Part shown: positions 1-5,742 of the stretch, one piece after another
How positions within the stretch are numbered: the stretch's first letter is position 1
Layout of the letters: the number at the start of each line of letters is the position of its first letter
DNA from: an uncultured Eubacteriales bacterium
GTDB taxonomy: Bacteria; Bacillota; Clostridia; Oscillospirales; Ruminococcaceae
Assembly (NCBI GenBank): GCA_902493155.1
Contig: CABUOE010000046.1
Location: 1 to 13,900, forward strand
Direction of reading: 5' to 3'
Length of the DNA: 13,900 bases
Made by a program: the position numbers and the translations under genes
The notes under the pieces: model-generated
The model's input: only the letters and a program-made list of their open reading frames with translations
Database searches by the model: none
Told to the model about the DNA's origin: nothing

Positions 1-1805
1 CAATCGGTGGATACACCGTTGAAAGTCTGCCGGAAGGGTTATTGAGACAAGCAAAAGAGGACGGCTTCTCTGACCGTTATCTCAGCATTCTGCTGCACTG
101 CGATGAGACTACTGTGGCCGACAAACGGCTGAAAGCGGGAATCGTGGAGCACTGGGACAAGGTACACGTCAGCGGAACTCCCAGTGAAGGCTACTATTAT
201 TCCACCTATCATTCTATTCAGGAGCCGAAGCATATCTCTGACAACCCTAAAAAGGTGATGATTTTAGGCGGCGGCCCCAACCGGATCGGGCAGGGCATCG
301 AGTTCGATTACTGCTGCGTCCACTGTGCGCTGGCGCTGCGCAAGCTGGGCTATGAGACCATCATGGTCAACTGCAACCCGGAGACGGTTTCCACCGACTA
401 CGACACCTCTGACAAGCTCTATTTCGAGCCGCTGACCTTTGAGGACGTCATGAGCATCTACCGGGCGGAAAAGCCGGTGGGTATCATCGCCCAGTTCGGG
501 GGTCAGACTCCTCTGAATCTGGCTCGCTCTTTGCAGAACGCAGGGGCGAGGATTCTCGGCACCTCTCCTGCGGCCATTGATTTGGCGGAAGACCGGGATC
601 AATTCCGGGAAATGATGGAGAAGCTCAATATCCCCATGCCCAAATCCGGTATGGCGGTTAATACCAAGGAGGCGCTTGCCATCGCCAAAGAAATCGGTTA
701 TCCGCTTATGGTGCGTCCTTCCTACGTATTGGGTGGTCGGGGAATGGAAGTGGTCCATTCCGACGATGAGCTCAGTTTTTACATGGAAGGCGCCATCGGC
801 GTGACCCCCGACCGGCCCATCCTCATCGACCGGTTTTTGATGCACGCCACCGAGGTGGAGGCCGATGCGGTCTGCGACGGCACAGACTGCTTTGTCCCCA
901 GTATCATGCAGCACATCGAGCTGGCCGGCATCCATTCGGGAGACTCCGCCTGCGTGCTGCCGCCGGTTTCCCTTTCGAAGGAAATTCAGGCGACCATCGA
1001 GGAATACACCAAGAAAATCGCCCTTTCCCTTGACGTCTGCGGCCTGATGAATATGCAGTACGCCATCGCCGACGGGGAGGTTTACGTCCTGGAGGCCAAC
1101 CCCCGCGCCAGCCGGACGGTACCGCTGGTATCCAAGGTCTGCGGTATCAACATGGTCAAGGCGGCAACTGAAGTCATCATCGCGGCGCTGGAGGGCAAAA
1201 AATCCCCTGTGGCTCAGATGAACCGGAGACCATTCCACCATTTCGGCGTCAAAGAGGCGGTACTGCCCTTCAATATGTTCCAGGAAGTCGATCCCATCCT
1301 CGGGCCGGAGATGCGTTCCACTGGGGAGGTACTGGGCCTGTCCGATGACTTTGGAGAGGCGTTTTACAAGTCCCAGGAGGCGACTGGTTTGGAACTGCCG
1401 TTGGAAGGAACCGTTCTCATCAGCGTCAACGATAACGACAAACCGGAAGCGCTGGAGGTCGCAAAAGATTTTGTACAGCTGGGCTTTACGGTTCTGGCAA
1501 CTGGCGGCACCTACGAGATGCTTCAGAAAAACGGGGTGGAAGCGCAAAAGGTCAACAAAATCTTTGAAGGCGCACCCCACATCGGCGATTACATTCAAGA
1601 CAAGAAGATTCAGCTTATCATCAATACCCCCATCGGCAAGCAGTCGGCGGTAGATGACAGCTATATTCGCAAGGCAGCCATCAAGCACAAACTTTGTTAC
1701 ATGACCACTATTGCGGCGGCTCAGGCGGCGGTCAAAGGTATCCGTGCCGTCAAGAGCGGCGCTTCTCATAAGGTCAAATCCTTGCAGGAGTTCCAGAAGG
1801 ATTAG
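1..1805 (+). CDS. carB: Carbamoyl-phosphate synthase large subunit, C-terminal part (5' end outside window)
   Basis: This is the ATP-dependent large subunit that makes carbamoyl phosphate from bicarbonate, glutamine-derived ammonia and two ATP for pyrimidine and arginine synthesis. The frame is open from base 3, so the start lies upstream; about 600 of the usual roughly 1070 residues are present. Seen in order: the end of the oligomerisation domain; a pre-ATP-grasp segment (VMILGGGPNRIGQGIEFDY, about nt 258-314); the second ATP-grasp domain with VLGGRGMEV and the metal-binding LEANPRASRTVP (about nt 1089-1124); and a C-terminal MGS-like allosteric domain starting near GTVLISVNDND, with ATGGTYEML. 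In this family the MGS domain binds nucleotide or ornithine effectors. The frame is intact to TAG at 1803. A strong terminator follows, so carB is the last gene of its transcript; carA and any pyrimidine or arginine genes would be upstream. Confidence 0.97.
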   Translation, partial: IGGYTVESLPEGLLRQAKEDGFSDRYLSILLHCDETTVADKRLKAGIVEHWDKVHVSGTPSEGYYYSTYHSIQEPKHISDNPKKVMILGGGPNRIGQGIEFDYCCVHCALALRKLGYETIMVNCNPETVSTDYDTSDKLYFEPLTFEDVMSIYRAEKPVGIIAQFGGQTPLNLARSLQNAGARILGTSPAAIDLAEDRDQFREMMEKLNIPMPKSGMAVNTKEALAIAKEIGYPLMVRPSYVLGGRGMEVVHSDDELSFYMEGAIGVTPDRPILIDRFLMHATEVEADAVCDGTDCFVPSIMQHIELAGIHSGDSACVLPPVSLSKEIQATIEEYTKKIALSLDVCGLMNMQYAIADGEVYVLEANPRASRTVPLVSKVCGINMVKAATEVIIAALEGKKSPVAQMNRRPFHHFGVKEAVLPFNMFQEVDPILGPEMRSTGEVLGLSDDFGEAFYKSQEATGLELPLEGTVLISVNDNDKPEALEVAKDFVQLGFTVLATGGTYEMLQKNGVEAQKVNKIFEGAPHIGDYIQDKKIQLIINTPIGKQSAVDDSYIRKAAIKHKLCYMTTIAAAQAAVKGIRAVKSGASHKVKSLQEFQKD

Positions 1806-1870
1806 GGGTTCATGGTATAAAAGTTTTGGCAGGACACATTAGAAAAGAATTTGGAGAGATATATGCCTGC

Positions 1871-1919
1871 ATCAGAAAGACCGTTATTGTGGATAATGGT
1901 CTTTCTGATTTTTCTTTTG
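1871..1919 (+). terminator. Intrinsic terminator of carB
   Basis: A 17-bp stem (1871-1887 with 1893-1909; one G-T wobble, no mismatch) closes a 5-nt loop and is followed by TTTTTCTTTT. It lies 65 bp after the carB stop. The T-tract is on the + strand only. The stop codon of the convergent small gene (TAA at 1884-1886) lies inside the left arm. Confidence 0.92.
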
Positions 1920-2140
1920 TTTATAGATTAAATAAGGTAAAGCAAGAGCTCTCAATAAAAATACTAGAATTGCAAAAACAATTTTGACAGGGAAGATTAC
2001 AAAGCGAAATTTGTTTTTATGGTATTGTTTTCGTTCCATAATAATCACATGAGTAGTTTTACCGCATTTTTCGCAAATTTCCAAATCATGCGAGAGAATA
2101 TATTTATTTCGTTCCAGCATTTTAAGCAAAATTCTGCCAT
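1884..2140 (-). pseudogene. Small zinc-ribbon / single-TM protein gene, apparently frameshifted near its 5' end
   Basis: Two - strand frames together look like one small protein. The frame starting at ATG 2140 gives MAEFCLKCWNEIN and has a weak AGGG ribosome site, but then loses sense. The frame one base over (open from about 2129 to TAA at 1884) carries KYILSHDLEICEKCGK, a basic region, a hydrophobic segment of about 20 residues (FAILVFLLRALALPYLI) and a Lys-rich tail. Joined, they give CxxC-x(n)-CxxC, a four-cysteine zinc ribbon followed by one membrane segment; from memory this architecture is common in small uncharacterised clostridial proteins. The join falls in GAAATAAATATATT, where loss of one 4-bp ATAA-like repeat unit would explain the shift. 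A TTGACA-17-TACAAT promoter at 2215-2187 points at this gene. It could instead be a sequencing error, or a shorter protein started at TTG 2129 or ATG 2120 that keeps only the second CxxC pair. Function unknown. Confidence 0.6.
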
Positions 2141-2164
2141 AAGATTACCCTGATTTCTTCAACG

Positions 2165-2226
2165 AACAATTGTTGGTATATCTCATATTGTATTCCCATA
2201 TACTTGTTATGTCAAGAACAATTGTA
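2165..2226. promoter_or_regulatory. Two ACAATTGT palindromes, probable operators of the XRE regulator
   Basis: The sequence GAACAATTGT occurs twice, at 2164-2173 and 2216-2225. Its core, ACAATTGT, is self-complementary (2166-2173 and 2218-2225; the first extends to AACAATTGTT, 2165-2174). The cores are 52 bp apart, close to five helical turns. One lies just downstream of the - strand transcription start. The other lies between the -35 of that promoter and the ribosome site of the XRE gene. This arrangement suits repression of the divergent gene and autoregulation; binding by the neighbouring regulator is inferred. Confidence 0.55.
2187..2215 (-). promoter_or_regulatory. Sigma-A-type promoter of the small zinc-ribbon gene
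   Basis: On the - strand, TTGACA (2215-2210) and TACAAT (2192-2187) are separated by exactly 17 bp. The -35 is perfect and the -10 is 5 of 6. Transcription would start near 2180, about 40 nt before ATG 2140. Confidence 0.75.
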
Positions 2227-2237
2227 GGTGATATAAC

Positions 2238-2462
2238 ATGAGGGATGTTTTGGCGAAGCGTTTAAAACAATGCCGGAAAGAAAAAGGATTGACGCAGAAT
2301 GAAGTGGCAATTTACTGCGATATTACCGAAAAGGCATATCAAAATTATGAGCTCATGACGCGGGAGCCCAAACTAGAAATTTTGCAGAAAATTGCGGATA
2401 TTTTCGATGTTTCGATTGACTATTTAGTTGGGAGAACAGACAAAAAACAAGTGAACAAATAG
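2238..2462 (+). CDS. XRE/Cro-CI family helix-turn-helix regulator, 74 aa
   Basis: A single-domain DNA-binding protein. Residues about 4-66 fit the HTH_3 fold: helices around LAKRLKQCRKEKGLTQNEVA, the recognition region ITEKAYQNYE, then EPKLEILQKIADIFDVSIDYLVGR, the typical end of this family. There is no dimerisation, sensor or peptidase domain after it, only a short polar tail. The ATG has a good ribosome site, AGGTGAT, 5 nt upstream. The gene is divergent from the small zinc-ribbon gene and next to two ACAATTGT palindromes, so it most likely controls that gene and itself. I found no clear - 35/-10 pair for this gene; TATACT at 2199-2204 is a possible -10. A terminator follows 50 bp after the stop, so it is monocistronic. 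The effector, if any, is unknown. Confidence 0.93.
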   Translation: MRDVLAKRLKQCRKEKGLTQNEVAIYCDITEKAYQNYELMTREPKLEILQKIADIFDVSIDYLVGRTDKKQVNK

Positions 2463-2512
2463 CAAAACCCGGTGAAGGTTTTTGTAACCGAAAGCAGAGG
2501 GCTTTGCCCGGT

Positions 2513-2547
2513 AAGAGCCACGGAACATATGATTCCGTGGCTCTTTT
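2513..2547 (+). terminator. Intrinsic terminator of the XRE gene
   Basis: A perfect 13-bp stem (2513-2525 with 2533-2545), AAGAGCCACGGAA and its complement, closes a 7-nt loop, CATATGA. The T-tract is short (TTTT, ending at 2547). It insulates the regulator from dpaA. Confidence 0.85.
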
Positions 2548-2600
2548 CGACTTACATAGAGTCTCCCTTACTGACCTATTTTGTTTTTGCGGCTCCTATG

Positions 2601-2629
2601 CACCAACAAGCAGGCGATTTCATAAGATA
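2601..2629 (+). promoter_or_regulatory. Sigma-K-like promoter of dpaAB
   Basis: CACC (2601-2604), 16 bp, then CATAAGATA (2621-2629). This matches the sigma-K consensus mACm-N16-CATAnnnTA, the late mother-cell sigma factor known to drive dipicolinate synthase genes in Bacillus. The start site would be near 2636, about 39 nt before the dpaA ATG. The -10 alone would also fit sigma-E; the -35 favours sigma-K. Confidence 0.7.
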
Positions 2630-2674
2630 CAGTATCCTTCATCAATGTTTTATGAACTGTATTGGGGGTTGCCT

Positions 2675-3565
2675 ATGAATATAGAAAAAATCTATCTCAT
2701 CGCAGGCGGCGACATGCGGTTTATCCATTTGTCGGCTCTGCTTGCGAAAAAGGGCAAGGTTTATATGATCGGTTTTGACAGCGGGGATGATTTCCCATCT
2801 GACGTGACGCTGCTCAAAAACATCAGTGAATTGAAGCGGCAGCCTGATTATGTCATCTTACCAATGCCGGTGACGACTGACGGGGTGGTACTCAATGCGC
2901 CGCTCTTAACAAAGGATACCATCCAGCTGTCTCATATTCTCGACCTGTGCCATCGGGATACCCTGATCCTCGGCGGAAAGATAACGCCCAAAGTCAGGGA
3001 GGAATTAGAAAAAAGGGAACTTCGTTTTGCCGATTATCTGGAGCGGGAGGAATTCGCTGTCATGAACGCCGTTCCCACGGCGGAGGGAACCCTTCAGATC
3101 GTGCTGGAGGAACTTCCCACAGTGATTATGGGAAAAAAAGTGCTGATAACGGGATTTGGCCGGATCGCGAAAATTCTCTTAAAGGATTTTCTCGCACTGG
3201 ATGCCAAGGTTACAGTGGCGGCGCGGAAGTACAAAGACCTGGTGTGGGCGGAAATCTACGGAGCCGATACGGTGGCGGTCAGAGATTTCGGCGGCACGCT
3301 TCATGAATACGACGTGATACTGAATACCGTTCCGGCTATGATTTTCGGGGAAGAACAGCTTCGGGAAATCAAGCCGGATTGTCTGATTATTGATTTGGCG
3401 TCTCGTCCGGGCGGGGTTGATTTCGCTGCGGCCGCCGCGATGGAAAGAAAAGTTATCTGGGCGTTGTCGCTGCCCGGGAAAACGGCTCCCCTCACAGCTG
3501 CTTCCATACTGGAAACGACCTTGCAAAACTGCATCAAAGAATGCGAAAAGGGGGTAGTAGTGTGA
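2675..3565 (+). CDS. dpaA: Dipicolinate synthase subunit A
   Basis: Together with DpaB this mother-cell enzyme oxidises dihydrodipicolinate, an intermediate of the lysine/DAP pathway, to dipicolinic acid, which fills the spore core with calcium. The protein is 296 aa; Bacillus SpoVFA is about the same length. Seen: an N-terminal dehydrogenase-like half starting YLIAGGDMRFIHLS, where GGDxR is typical of the family; a central NAD(P)-binding Rossmann motif GFGRIA at residues 160-165 after VLIT; and LIIDLASRPGGVDF and ALSLPGKTAPLTAA near the C-terminus. I chose ATG 2675 because homologues begin just before the GGD motif and a G-rich ribosome site (2664-2668) precedes it. The open frame goes further upstream, but that part overlaps the terminator and promoter. 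The gene overlaps dpaB by 4 bp. Confidence 0.96.
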   Translation: MNIEKIYLIAGGDMRFIHLSALLAKKGKVYMIGFDSGDDFPSDVTLLKNISELKRQPDYVILPMPVTTDGVVLNAPLLTKDTIQLSHILDLCHRDTLILGGKITPKVREELEKRELRFADYLEREEFAVMNAVPTAEGTLQIVLEELPTVIMGKKVLITGFGRIAKILLKDFLALDAKVTVAARKYKDLVWAEIYGADTVAVRDFGGTLHEYDVILNTVPAMIFGEEQLREIKPDCLIIDLASRPGGVDFAAAAAMERKVIWALSLPGKTAPLTAASILETTLQNCIKECEKGVVV

Positions 3566-4149
3566 GTAAAATTAAGTTGGGGTTTGCCATGTGCGGATCC
3601 TTTTGTACCTTTCAGCCGGTTTTGCGGATGATGGAAAAATGCAGGGATTTAGGATATGATCTGGTGCCTATTATGTCTCAAAACGCATCGTCCATCGATA
3701 CCCGCTTCGGCAAAGCGGCGGATTTTATCTGGCAGGTGGAAGACATCTGCGAGAAAAAGATCATCAATACCATTAACGACGCCGAGCCCATCGGCCCCAC
3801 CCATATGACCGATATCATGCTGGTGGCGCCCTGTACGGGGAATACGCTTGCAAAGCTTGCAAATTCCATCGTAGACACCAGCGTTACCATGGCGGTCAAG
3901 AGCCATCTTAGAAACAACAAGCCAGTGGTTATCGCTGTTTCGACCAACGACGCTTTGAGTGGCAGCGCCAAAAACATCGGCGCCCTTTTAAACCTGAGAA
4001 ATTACTATTTCGTCCCTATGCGCCAGGATAATCCGGAAGGGAAACCTACTTCCATCGTGGCGGATTTCAGCCTGATTCCGGATACACTGGAAGAGGCGCT
4101 GCAAAACGCCCAACTCCAGCCGGTGATGCTGGAGCGGAAACCTAAATGA
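3562..4149 (+). CDS. dpaB: Dipicolinate synthase subunit B (flavoprotein-like)
   Basis: Second subunit of dipicolinate synthase, from the flavoprotein family (PF02441-type fold). Seen: GFAMCGSFCTF at residues 7-17, the phosphate/flavin-binding start of this family, and MLVAPCTGNTLAKLANSIVDT (about 86-106), its conserved second loop; then VVIAVSTNDALSGSAKNI. The length is 195 aa, matching Bacillus SpoVFB (about 200). I chose GTG 3562 over ATG 3541: GGGGG lies 5 nt before the GTG, and GTGA overlaps the dpaA stop, the usual coupling of these two genes, while ATG 3541 has no good ribosome site. Transcribed with dpaA and ended by the hairpin at 4158-4185. Confidence 0.95.
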   Translation: MSKIKLGFAMCGSFCTFQPVLRMMEKCRDLGYDLVPIMSQNASSIDTRFGKAADFIWQVEDICEKKIINTINDAEPIGPTHMTDIMLVAPCTGNTLAKLANSIVDTSVTMAVKSHLRNNKPVVIAVSTNDALSGSAKNIGALLNLRNYYFVPMRQDNPEGKPTSIVADFSLIPDTLEEALQNAQLQPVMLERKPK

Positions 4150-4157
4150 ACCGATCT

Positions 4158-4194
4158 GTCCGTCCCGGAAATATTCGGGGCGGGCAATTTGTTT
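4158..4194 (+). terminator. Terminator of dpaAB
   Basis: A 10-bp GC-rich stem (4158-4167 with 4176-4185, two G-T pairs) with an 8-nt loop, GAAATATT, followed by AATTTGTTT. The tail is weak but the stem is strong; it begins 9 bp after the dpaB stop. Confidence 0.65.
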
Positions 4195-4221
4195 GCGGAA
4201 TACGGAAAAATGAGATATAAT
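4193..4221 (+). promoter_or_regulatory. Sigma-A-type promoter of the PflX-like gene
   Basis: A perfect -10, TATAAT (4216-4221), lies 17 bp after a weak -35, TTGCGG (4193-4198). The start site would be near 4228. The -10 covers the first two bases of the ATG at 4220, so that ATG cannot be the start for this transcript. Confidence 0.6.
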
Positions 4222-4264
4222 GAATCAAAATGGCAGGATACGTTCAAAGATTGCGAGGATAAAA

Positions 4265-5164
4265 ATGGACGAGCTACTGAAAAACTGTACTTTGTGCCCT
4301 AGAAACTGCCGGGTCGATCGTACCGAAGGAAAATACGGTGTTTGTGGGGCGGGGGAACATGTCAAGGCTGGCCGGGCAGCCTTGCATTTCTGGGAGGAGC
4401 CCTGCATTTCGGGAGAGCGGGGTTCCGGGACGGTGTTTTTTTCCTACTGCGGATTAAAATGCGTCTATTGCCAGAACTGCGCCATTAGCAGGGGAAGGTC
4501 AGGAAAGGAAATTTCCGTCGACCGGTTGGTGGAAATCTTTTTAGAGCTTCAACAAAAAGGCGCCCACAACATAAACTTAGTGACGCCTACCCACTACATT
4601 CCGCAAATCGTAAGCGCTGTGGTGAGAGCGAAGGAGGCAGGACTCATCTTGCCGATTGTGTATAACACCAGTGGGTATGAAAAGCCGGAGAGCATCGCCT
4701 TGCTCCGTGGAGTGGTCGATATTTACCTGACGGATTTCAAATACATGGACGAGGGGCTTTCGGGGAGATATTCCGGTGCTCCCGATTACGCAAAGTGGGC
4801 AAAGCTGGCTCTTAACGAGATGGTTTCGCAAACCGGAGAGGCCGTTTTTGACGAGGAAGGCATCATGCAAAAAGGAGTCATCGTCCGGCATCTGCTGCTT
4901 CCCGGATGCCTTTCTGACTCGAAAAACGTAGTTCGATACCTATTTGAGAGGTATCAAAACCGGATTTTCTACAGTCTGATGAATCAGTACACCCCTATGG
5001 ACGGGAGCAGGGTTTACCCAGAGCTTGGCCGCAGAGTGACGGAAGAGGAATACGACGCACTCGTCGATTACGCTGTCTCGTTAGGGGTGGAAAATGGCTT
5101 TATTCAAGAAGGCGATACTGCGGAGGAGAGCTTTATCCCGCCTTTTGACAACGAGGGCATCTAA
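4265..5164 (+). CDS. PflX-like radical SAM protein (COG1313 type), 299 aa
   Basis: Radical SAM protein of the group annotated as putative pyruvate formate-lyase activating enzyme PflX; its substrate is not established. The cluster-binding CxxxCxxC is CGLKCVYC at residues 62-69, with a further Cys at 72. Ahead of it sits a cysteine-rich N-terminus, CTLCPRNC plus C27 and C47, a possible second metal site. Later motifs include HNINLVTPTHYIPQI, YNTSGYE and DIYLTDFKY, with the conserved C-terminal stretch RHLLLPGCLSDSKNV. I chose ATG 4265 because GAGG lies 6 nt upstream and homologues begin near the first Cys; the frame stays open to ATG 4220, but that codon overlaps the -10 box. The gene stands alone between two terminators. 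No pyruvate formate-lyase or other glycyl radical enzyme is in the window, so a partner cannot be assigned. Confidence 0.9.
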   Translation: MDELLKNCTLCPRNCRVDRTEGKYGVCGAGEHVKAGRAALHFWEEPCISGERGSGTVFFSYCGLKCVYCQNCAISRGRSGKEISVDRLVEIFLELQQKGAHNINLVTPTHYIPQIVSAVVRAKEAGLILPIVYNTSGYEKPESIALLRGVVDIYLTDFKYMDEGLSGRYSGAPDYAKWAKLALNEMVSQTGEAVFDEEGIMQKGVIVRHLLLPGCLSDSKNVVRYLFERYQNRIFYSLMNQYTPMDGSRVYPELGRRVTEEEYDALVDYAVSLGVENGFIQEGDTAEESFIPPFDNEGI

Positions 5165-5180
5165 AAAGGCTGACAGCAAG

Positions 5181-5215
5181 AAAAAAGGCCGCCGGATATT
5201 CTCACGGCGGCTTTA
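5181..5215. terminator. Bidirectional terminator between the PflX-like gene and the small - strand ORF
   Basis: A 7-bp all-GC stem, GCCGCCG (5188-5194) with CGGCGGC (5205-5211), and a 10-nt loop. The + strand tail is TTT; the - strand tail is TTTTTT (5186-5181). It is placed to stop both convergent transcripts. Confidence 0.75.
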
Positions 5216-5269
5216 AAAACCCCTCAGAATATCGACAGACCCGATGGAATAGGTTATGTAATTTTCTCT

Positions 5270-5476
5270 CTATGCACGGAAGCTTTCATACTCAGACTGT
5301 AAGCGGAACGCCTGTCTGCCAAGGCTTGTGATGTCCTGGCCCAGTTTCAGCACTTTTTCCGATGTAGTAGGGGTGCCTTCCGCCAAAGACGCCTTGATGG
5401 CCTGCCTTTTGTGACGGATGCTGTTCCATTTTTGTTCGATTAAATAAGGGTAGATGATTTTTTTGATTTGTTTCAT
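5270..5476 (-). CDS. Small helical protein, possibly a divergent Spo0E-like phosphatase, 68 aa
   Basis: A charged, helical small protein. Residues about 19-56 (SIRHKRQAIKAS, then EGTPTTSEKVLKLGQDITSL) line up by eye with the pattern of Spo0E-type aspartyl-phosphate phosphatases: a first helix with I..KR, a turn with G and T, then a second helix VLxLSQELDxLI. Here the SQELD signature reads GQDIT, so the acidic residue important for Spo0A-P dephosphorylation is absent. If it belongs to this family it may be inactive or have another target. ATG 5476 is preceded by AAAGGAG at a rather long 12-nt spacing, and an in-frame stop lies just upstream. TACAAT at 5533-5528 is a possible -10. A terminator follows at 5211. 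The family call is uncertain; that this is a real gene is likelier. Confidence 0.55.
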   Translation of the reverse strand: MKQIKKIIYPYLIEQKWNSIRHKRQAIKASLAEGTPTTSEKVLKLGQDITSLGRQAFRLQSEYESFRA

Positions 5477-5559
5477 GATTTTCGTTCACTCCTTTGCTTT
5501 TTACACAGGTTCTTCCCGAGCAACTTCATTGTACCCGAACTTTGTCGAGGAAATTATGA

Positions 5560-5573
5560 ATTTCACGTGAAAT
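5560..5573. promoter_or_regulatory. Perfect 14-bp palindrome, candidate operator
   Basis: ATTTCACGTGAAAT is fully self-complementary. It lies in the 266-bp region between the - strand small ORF and the ABC transporter gene, 78 bp upstream of the transporter -35 and near the expected -35 of the small ORF. A near-match to the Spo0A box (TTGTCGA followed by G) lies close by at 5542-5549. The binding protein is unknown. Confidence 0.4.
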
Positions 5574-5650
5574 GTTTAACGAGAACGGATTTTATCACAA
5601 CTGTACAAAATTTCAGCGATTCAGCACATTTTTGTGTTAATAGGTCAAAG

Positions 5651-5679
5651 TTTACTTGGCTGTTTTTTTGTGTTAGAAT
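5651..5679 (+). promoter_or_regulatory. Sigma-A-type promoter of the ABC transporter operon
   Basis: TTTACT (5651-5656), 17 bp, TAGAAT (5674-5679): 4 of 6 and 5 of 6 matches. Transcription would start near 5686, right at a hairpin. Confidence 0.6.
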
Positions 5680-5682
5680 AAT

Positions 5683-5714
5683 AAAAAGAGAAAAGCCAGG
5701 TCTTTTCTCTTTTT
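5683..5714 (+). promoter_or_regulatory. Hairpin at the 5' end of the ABC transporter transcript
   Basis: A perfect 13-bp stem, AAAAAGAGAAAAG (5683-5695) with CTTTTCTCTTTTT (5702-5714), and a 6-nt loop. It ends in T5 on both strands, like a terminator, but no gene reads into it from the left. It could be a leader attenuator, an RNA-stabilising 5' hairpin, or a block to antisense transcription. Confidence 0.5.
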
Positions 5715-5742
5715 GAATGAAACGGGAGAGTGAGAAAACAGC

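Noticed and set aside
264..1769. Long open frame on the - strand (501 codons)
   Set aside because: It lies antisense to carB, has no family motifs, and follows from codon bias in the real gene.
2463..2512. Possible riboswitch-like fold after the XRE gene (GGTT/AACC, GGGC/GCCC)
   Set aside because: Stems are only 4 bp, no known class matches, and it ends in the XRE terminator upstream of the dpaA promoter, so it would not be in the dpaA leader.
2504..2674. Upstream 57-codon extension of dpaA
   Set aside because: It crosses the terminator and the sigma-K-like promoter, and homologues start near 2675.
2472..2678. 68-codon + strand frame between the XRE gene and dpaA
   Set aside because: It spans the XRE terminator and the dpaA promoter, has no ribosome site, and has no similarity I recognise.
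5468..5716. 82-codon + strand frame before the ABC transporter
   Set aside because: It ends inside the leader hairpin, has no ribosome site, and overlaps the promoter and palindrome.
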